Shown one piece after another: positions 58,569-64,000 of a stretch of DNA of 64,000 nucleotides. The stretch lies in NCBI GenBank assembly GCA_001414345.1, contig LLCB01000165.1, positions 1 through 64,000 of the forward strand, given 5' to 3'. Every line of letters begins with the position of its first letter. Position 1 is the stretch's first letter. Source of the DNA: Hymenoscyphus infarciens (lineage: Eukaryota > Ascomycota > Leotiomycetes > Helotiales > Helotiaceae). The position numbers and the translations under genes were made by a program. A model generated the notes under the pieces. The model did not search any database, was not told where the DNA came from, and saw only the letters and a list, made by a program, of their open reading frames with translations.

Positions 58569-60368
58569 TCACACCTCGCCCCAACTCCCCATACCCCCAG
58601 TGCTAGCAATCAAACTCCCACTGCCCACCGACGTTCCCCCCTTTCCAAAATCCCAGTAATGTCTCGTACTGCTCCCACTATTTCTCTTCGTCCCCGCTCC
58701 GACAGCACTCAGATGTTCGCTCGCACAACTGCTACTTCCTCTCCTTGCAATACCAACACCCACACTTCCCCCAGTCACTCCACCAGCAGGAACAGAAACT
58801 TTGAAAGTCCTTCTCTCAATAGATCGTCTTCTCGTAGAATTCTGACGAGTAACGAGAGGATGATGTTGTCTCACCCTCGCTGCTCTCGCAGCAGTCTCAG
58901 ACGTACTCGCCGTAGCAAGATGTGAAGTTCCTTGTGTAGTAAACAGCGTAGCTTCAGAAGTTTGGGTCGGTGTTGGAGAGGAAGAAGCCTGGAATTTCGA
59001 GGTAAACCTCGACCTCAAATACCGAAAAACCATCTTAATATCCAAATCCCGTTCCCACTCCTCCCTACTCAACGTCGTCGAAGCTCTCGGCGTAGACTCT
59101 TCCTCGGGAGATGGTGCGAGGGAGGTACGGGGTGTTGGGATGGGTATTGCTGCTGGTGTTTGGATTGTAGGGAGGAACTCGGGGTCAGGCGAGGTTGCGA
59201 GGCTTGATTCTTGGAATACCGAAGGAACGGGTTGATCGCGGGCGCTTTCTGGGATTATGGGGAGACCGGCGTATGGTAAGGGGAGTTGTTGGGAGTTGAG
59301 GTATGTAGAGAAGGCGCCGGGGTGATCTGATATTTGGTTTACTAGTAGTCCTAGTTCCCGGGCTATTCGTTCGACTAGACGATATTCCCAAGACTCGGAT
59401 CGGTTTATGGAGATGAGTTCATTCTGGATGTCGAGATAGGATTTTGTTCGAGGAGTGGTAGAGAGGTCGTCATCTACTGGTATAGATTCGCCGAAGATTA
59501 TCGAGAGTAGGTCGTCATCGATGCCCATCAGGTCTTGAATCACTTTCTTCGTGATCCTGTTCAGGAAACTCTCATTCTCATCGTTAGCCACCTCCGTCGA
59601 TCCAGATGAGTCCACAGTGCTCAGGGTAGCTATATCCTCTTGTTCTCGATCAACTACCACACTCCTTCTCTCACTCGACAACGACATTTTCCGTCTTCTC
59701 GTTTCTTTCTGTATCTCATCTACCAACAACCTACTCTGCTCCATCCTCCATTTCTCAATCCGCCGTGTTCGTTCCGCCTCAGCAGCCCTCTCACTATCCA
59801 ACTCCAACTGTCCCAACTCCAGACTCTCCCTCCGTCTCTTTATCCTCCTCGGATTGTATTTCTCAAAAGCATATAACTGCTCTTGTACATCCTCCCCCAT
59901 CATCGTCTGATCAACCCGAAAACTCCCCAGCCCATCATGTTTCGGTAGCACCGACGTACTAGCTTCCCCTTCCTCCACCCTATTCGACCTATAAACACTC
60001 GGCTCCGCCCTAAACTCATGAAGATGGCTATCCAAACTATCCAACTCGCCATCCTCTTCCTCCCCACCGAGGTCTTCCGTATGTTCACTCCTGCCATCAG
60101 GATCATACCCATAGCTCCTCGCCGCCGTATCTAAGCTCCCAAAATCACTGATTCGCGACCGACCAGCGGTTTGCGTCTGTGCGGACGAAGTGCTACGCTC
60201 CGTCGTGGAAGCCGCAGAGGGATCAAACAGAATCCATTCCTGCGAGTCGGCAACATTCTGAGAAGGCTCAGGTTGTGCAAGAGTAGCTGCAAGAGCCTGG
60301 ATCTCGGGCTCGTTTGGTAAAGTGTAGATGCGTTGTGGGGCGTGGTATGTGGAGTGACGGAAGGCCAT
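58569..60368 (-). CDS. Conserved-looking fungal protein of unknown function, 599 aa
   Basis: Single-exon frame starting MAFRHSTYHAPQRIYTLPNEPEI. Residues 1-150 contain SQEWILFDPSA, a frequent start-proximal block in uncharacterised fungal proteins, and an acidic region. Residues 165-235 are strongly charged (NPRRIKRRRESLELGQLELDSERAAEAERTRR), predicting a coiled coil with a basic nuclear-signal-like stretch. Residues about 265-350 are the most structured (FLNRITKKVIQDLMGIDDDLLSIIFGES; SWEYRLVERIARELGLLVNQ), two amphipathic helices. The rest is Ser/Thr/Pro-rich with REEWERDLDIKMVFRYLRSRF near 440 and a Gly/Ser-rich end. No enzyme motif is visible. A scaffold or regulatory role is only a guess. 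Confidence 0.75.
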   Translation of the reverse strand: MAFRHSTYHAPQRIYTLPNEPEIQALAATLAQPEPSQNVADSQEWILFDPSAASTTERSTSSAQTQTAGRSRISDFGSLDTAARSYGYDPDGRSEHTEDLGGEEEDGELDSLDSHLHEFRAEPSVYRSNRVEEGEASTSVLPKHDGLGSFRVDQTMMGEDVQEQLYAFEKYNPRRIKRRRESLELGQLELDSERAAEAERTRRIEKWRMEQSRLLVDEIQKETRRRKMSLSSERRSVVVDREQEDIATLSTVDSSGSTEVANDENESFLNRITKKVIQDLMGIDDDLLSIIFGESIPVDDDLSTTPRTKSYLDIQNELISINRSESWEYRLVERIARELGLLVNQISDHPGAFSTYLNSQQLPLPYAGLPIIPESARDQPVPSVFQESSLATSPDPEFLPTIQTPAAIPIPTPRTSLAPSPEEESTPRASTTLSREEWERDLDIKMVFRYLRSRFTSKFQASSSPTPTQTSEATLFTTQGTSHLATASTSETAARAARVRQHHPLVTRQNSTRRRSIERRTFKVSVPAGGVTGGSVGVGIARRGSSSCASEHLSAVGAGTKRNSGSSTRHYWDFGKGGTSVGSGSLIASTGGMGSWGEV

Positions 60369-61659
60369 TGCTGCTTAATATATGAAGAGCTTCCAGGAAG
60401 CTCTGAGGAGTTGAGAGGTGCAGCGGCCGAATAACGATGGGTTCGGTAGGGAATATTGTCCGCAGATCTAATAGATTCGAGGATTGAATGTTGAATACAG
60501 TAACAGACCTCCTCCAACAGAAACAGGCTATGCGAAGTGGTGACCTGTCGATATACTTTCAGAGGCGCACGGTATGCAACTCTCAGCCTGATCACCTGTC
60601 TACTGGCCTCGCGATGGATGATAACGATAAGGGGTGTAAGGGGTGCAGGGCAAGTGGCGGAACCTAGTTGTAACTGACAAATCTGCTGACGATAATAAAA
60701 TACTATTCCGAAACGTTGAAGAAGACAAAAAAGAGGTATTGTCTTCAAGCAGATTTTCCGGCGGGCGCTGGGAAGGGATCTCCCTTTGTACTACCTATCT
60801 TATGGTGGTGTCTCTGGCTCCACCGTCATTGGCACTACATTCCAACCACGTGTTGAGTTCTGATGATGAGATGTAGGCAATCAAATCCCTGAGTGTGAGT
60901 AAATCCTCTTCAATACTAATCTCTACAGTAATCTTCAGTTATCTTTTAATACAAAAATACGAGAAAAAGGTCGTGTTGGAAGGGGTCAGAAAGAAAAGTA
61001 ATCCTTCATTAGATGGGCTACATCGGCTGTCAGACCTACATACATATCCTACCCTCATGTGCCCGATCAACCTACACCACCATCTACACGGCATTTGATA
61101 CAGTACCAAGATATGCATGCATCTCTCAACGGCCTTCCAATTCAAGGATAGGGGACAAGGGGCGTAATCAAGTACTCTTATCGCGCGACATGCCACCATG
61201 ATGGAATCCAGTGAGGACATGATGCGAAAGTGGATTATTCAGTGACTTCCCGCGATAGTGCCAGCCAACCATCATAGGAACTCTTGGTATTCCGAGTCAG
61301 ACGAATTCAATTCATTACATGATTCCCACATTCACCCTTTTGTAGAGGCCGTATTCGGCGGCTGATGCATCGTCATATTGATTGTACCATCACTGGCATC
61401 ATGCCTGTACCAGATGGGTGTACACCTCTTGTCAGGGCAAAATGATATTCCGGGAAGTCTGCTCTGGCACGCATAGTCAACACAGCTCACTCACTCATAT
61501 AAAGTCACCCTTTGCATGAAATAAAACTTGAAGTTGAAAGTCGTAGCAATTCCTGAGGTACAATGATAAAAAGATGCATGCCAAATGACACTATCATCCT
61601 GTCATTGCAAAGTTATACGCCTTTCTGCCCATAATCCCATCGAAACCCTGCAAACGAAC
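60369..61659. other. Promoter of the 599-aa gene and 3' flank of the RPL10 gene
   Basis: The minus frame at 60131-60748 overlaps the start of the 599-aa gene in another frame and is not believed. Nothing else recognised. Confidence 0.5.
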
Positions 61660-62686
61660 CTATGCCTCCTGGAAAGCAGCTGGGAAACGTCTGATGTTAT
61701 CGGCCAACTTTCCGTGGTTGCTCAAGAACTGAACATATGCACCATCAACCAAGACTGCTCCTGCGGCCTTCTTGTCCATGTACTCCTCACGACGGAGAGG
61801 TGTGAAACCCCAGTTCTTGGAGACAATGATCTTTTGGCGACCTGGGAACTTGTATTGTGATCGTCGGAGAGCCTCGAGAGCGGTGGCACGGTCTGGCAGA
61901 GTGTTAGAATTCATCCAAGCTGTAAAATATCCGTCAATACTTACGAGAATCACGAGTTCGGACACTCAAGATAATTTGACCAATGTTGACACGGGCAACA
62001 CTTCCATTTGGCTTTCCCCAAGCACCACGCATTCCAGTTTGCAATCTATCGGCACCGGCACATGACAACATCTTGTTGATACGGACGACGTGGAAAGGGT
62101 GGACACGGACACGGAGATGGAAGGATTCCTTTCCGGCGACCTTGACCAAGTACCTGAAAGAAGGCTGTTAGTATATACTCCAAGATATACTCCCATTTTG
62201 CCCAAGCCCCAAGGTCTCTACTCCAGCTCCCAGTATAGTATGCCCTCCCTCGACCCCGCAGAATTCGTCATGGGTACACTCACTTGTTGGCGCAAATACG
62301 GGCGGCTTCCAAAGCCTCGGAACTCAATTGTTCATACTCGTTGGAAACCAAGTGGATGCAGAGAGGGAACTCGTCGACGTTCGCACGCTTTCGGCCGAGA
62401 TCGAAGATACGAATCTTGGGGTCTGGGACACCACGGTTGAATCTGGACTTAGGATACGGCTATGGGAGTCGGAAAGTTAGCAGACGATCGATCACCTTTG
62501 ACATTATGAAGCTCGCGCGAGCCATAGATATCCGGAGAGTCGATGGGAATTCCTCCTCGTGGCGAAGTTTGACGCCAGACTCCAAATCCCCATCTCCTCC
62601 CCCAAATGCCGTCGCAACGTCAAAAAAAGAACCCTACGCACCTTGTTCTTGCAGTATCTGTAACATCTCGCTGGGCGGCGGGCCAT
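61660..62686 (-). CDS. rpl10: 60S ribosomal protein uL16 (RPL10/QM)
   Basis: Four exons (62686-62642, 62459-62284, 62153-61945, 61892-61660) give 220 aa; introns are 182, 130 and 52 bp. The protein begins [15 protein letters not shown] spliced to [20 protein letters not shown], then [86 protein letters not shown] and [10 protein letters not shown], and ends FPAAFQEA. These are universally conserved uL16 segments, including the P-site loop region around the [11 protein letters not shown] segment. uL16 joins late in 60S maturation and is needed for Nmd3 release. The first exon holds only 15 codons and the first intron is the longest, common for fungal ribosomal protein genes. Confidence 0.98.
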
Positions 62687-63215
62687 CTTGAATGATTTCG
62701 AGGTGGACTTGACGTTGTGTTGTGTTTGGAGTTGGAGAGTAGAGATCTCTCTGCTTAGGATTGGGTGCTTAGAAATCGACTTTCCGCTAAGCGAATTTTG
62801 CACCCACTACGGCGAATTTTCTCAATATGCGGGGAGGGTGAAGTTGGATTTTTGAAGGAATGACCGTAGAGAACAATCAACTTATTTCACCGGGGATATA
62901 CGCTTTTAAAGGATCCATTGCTTATTTATTTGCCTGCGGAGTCATTCATTTTTTAAAGTTGTGAAGGCGAGTTTGTTGATTTCAAATCGCTCTCTTGGAA
63001 CTTTTCATCGGCGTTAACGCTGCCTACTATTCCTTCTCAGAACTTCAGCTTAGATACCTGATGTAAGCAATATGAAGGTCAAGCCTAATCGTTCAATAGT
63101 ATATATCACCAAGTATTCCTGCAGTTATATGAAAAGAAGTATCATTCCGTATGCTATGAGCTATGCATTACACCAATGACCTATCAATCCATAATTTCTC
63201 CTGATTTTGCACCAC
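62687..63215. promoter_or_regulatory. Region between rpl30 and rpl10, containing the rpl10 promoter
   Basis: About 530 bp between two same-strand ribosomal protein genes. No gene. A single ribosomal-gene regulatory element could not be named. Confidence 0.5.
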
Positions 63216-63758
63216 CTAAGCAGTTTGTCCAGAAAGGATATCTGAATCTCCAGCATCCAACACAGCCATGGTGGAGCATCTGAAGAGCTTTCCGCATGCG
63301 GTACCCAATTCAATCTGTCGTCGAGAAAAGTAAGCAAATGATTTGTACCCTCCAAAGTCAGAGACTTTTTCGCTGGGTCACTCCTTCACAGACCGAAGTC
63401 TGGTCGCCAGGAGCCTGGAGAAGCACGCTTCATCCATTGGGAAGGGAATGTATGTGTATACTCACGTTGTTACCCTGGAAGTGGTGGACGTTGGTCTTGG
63501 ACAACATGGAGTAGTACTCGAGTTCACTCTTTCGGAGAGGAGGGGTGTTGCCAGCAATGATGACGAGCTTGGCCTTTCCGGATCGGAGGGTCTTGAGGGT
63601 TGACTTGTATCCGAGGGTGACTGTGATTAAATTGTTAGAGGGGAGGCGGCAAAGCTTGAGGGCATCTTCAAGTTCGTACCTTTACCAGACTTCATGACAA
63701 GCGCAAGGCGCGAGTTGATTCCGTCGGCGGACTTCTTGGCTTTCTTGGTTGGTGCCAT
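63216..63758 (-). CDS. rpl30: 60S ribosomal protein eL30 (RPL30)
   Basis: Three exons (63758-63680, 63620-63466, 63314-63216) give 110 aa; introns are 59 and 151 bp. The sequence is canonical: [26 protein letters not shown], then [52 protein letters not shown], then [27 protein letters not shown]. eL30 belongs to the L7Ae/L30e/eS12 fold and binds kink-turn RNA; the yeast orthologue represses splicing of its own transcript. I did not find a convincing kink-turn here. It lies upstream of rpl10 on the same strand, but each gene probably has its own promoter. Confidence 0.98.
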
Positions 63759-64000
63759 CGTTGCGTGTGAAGATCGAGGTGATCTTAAAGGTGTGGTTCA
63801 GTTGATACGCTCCGGCAGGAGAAGATGAGTGTTTGTTGCGGAGTGGTGTTGTTGACGTTGGTTGATACGGATCAAAAAAGTTCGAGGCAATTTTCGGAAA
63901 TGTGCTCCGCTGGTGGGAGGGATGGCTTGGCGGGCAATAGTAGGCGGGGCCCGTGATATTATCACATGACCCTTACCCACGTGATCAGTCTCCTTTTTGC
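63759..64000. promoter_or_regulatory. Promoter region of the rpl30 gene
   Basis: The 5' flank of rpl30 reaches the window edge. It holds a TACCCACGTGATC segment (63976-63988) with a CACGTG E-box core, a possible site for a bHLH factor, and pyrimidine-rich leader sequence on the minus strand. Confidence 0.5.

Noticed and set aside
58119..60112. Plus-strand frames antisense to or downstream of the 599-aa gene
   Set aside because: Low complexity and antisense to a long clean frame.
1..64000. CRISPR array, bacterial operon or horizontally acquired bacterial island
   Set aside because: No regularly spaced direct repeats. Intron structure and gene content are fungal throughout. The PurD-sized GARS has fungal introns, so recent bacterial transfer is not supported.

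Overview
The window is a piece of chromosome from a filamentous ascomycete (Pezizomycotina). The gene set resembles Leotiomycetes most, but that is a guess. The evidence is nuclear genes with many 45-130 bp GT-AG introns carrying CTNAC/CTAAT branch sites, a rhodopsin-domain (Pth11-like) membrane protein, a Zn2Cys6 protein, a 2EXR-domain relic, and a left flank destroyed by C-to-T transitions typical of repeat-induced point mutation (RIP). All identities come from reading translations by eye; no database was searched.

Layout. 1-9060 is an AT-rich transposon graveyard. It holds a RIP-mutated Ty3/gypsy integrase and chromodomain relic (about 190-1030), a lone older LTR (about 2780-2998), and a structurally complete but coding-poor LTR element at 3687-6125 with 311-bp LTRs and an ACCTA target duplication. 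9060-19020 is a decayed accessory zone. It contains a 1.2-kb inverted-repeat DNA element (9972-11165), the tail of a pol gene, one intact rhodopsin-domain gene (12222-13479, minus), an unrecognised broken gene (about 14810-15900) and a broken serine beta-lactamase-like gene (about 16620-18340, minus).

19020-26900 is dominated by the Wee1/Swe1 cell-cycle kinase (22913-26578) and its long upstream leader. A gene-poor 3.5 kb follows. Then come a standalone glycinamide ribonucleotide synthetase (30474-31958, minus), a broken flavin oxidoreductase (33178-34520), a small Zn2Cys6 protein (35112-35856), a broken SMP-30/gluconolactonase (36639-37656) and an intact Mep2-type ammonium transporter (39354-40993). 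41-47 kb holds a small inverted-repeat element and a multipass membrane protein with one reading-frame anomaly.

47.9-53.1 kb is a housekeeping block: splicing factor Prp6 (minus), mitochondrial ribosomal protein bS18m (minus) and, divergent across 159 bp, the U3 snoRNP protein Imp3. After a predicted secreted Thr/Cys protein, a gene-poor stretch, a 2EXR pseudogene and a conserved-looking 599-aa protein of unknown function, the window ends with two tandem minus-strand ribosomal protein genes, uL16/RPL10 and eL30/RPL30.

I see no tRNA, rRNA or CRISPR array and no convincing new multi-gene system. The most interesting items are the standalone GARS gene with an altered substrate-loop motif, the non-autonomous LTR element, the inverted-repeat element with repeated subterminal motifs, the 17-nt 'mini-intron' or frameshift in the membrane protein, and the high density of pseudogenes between intact housekeeping genes.
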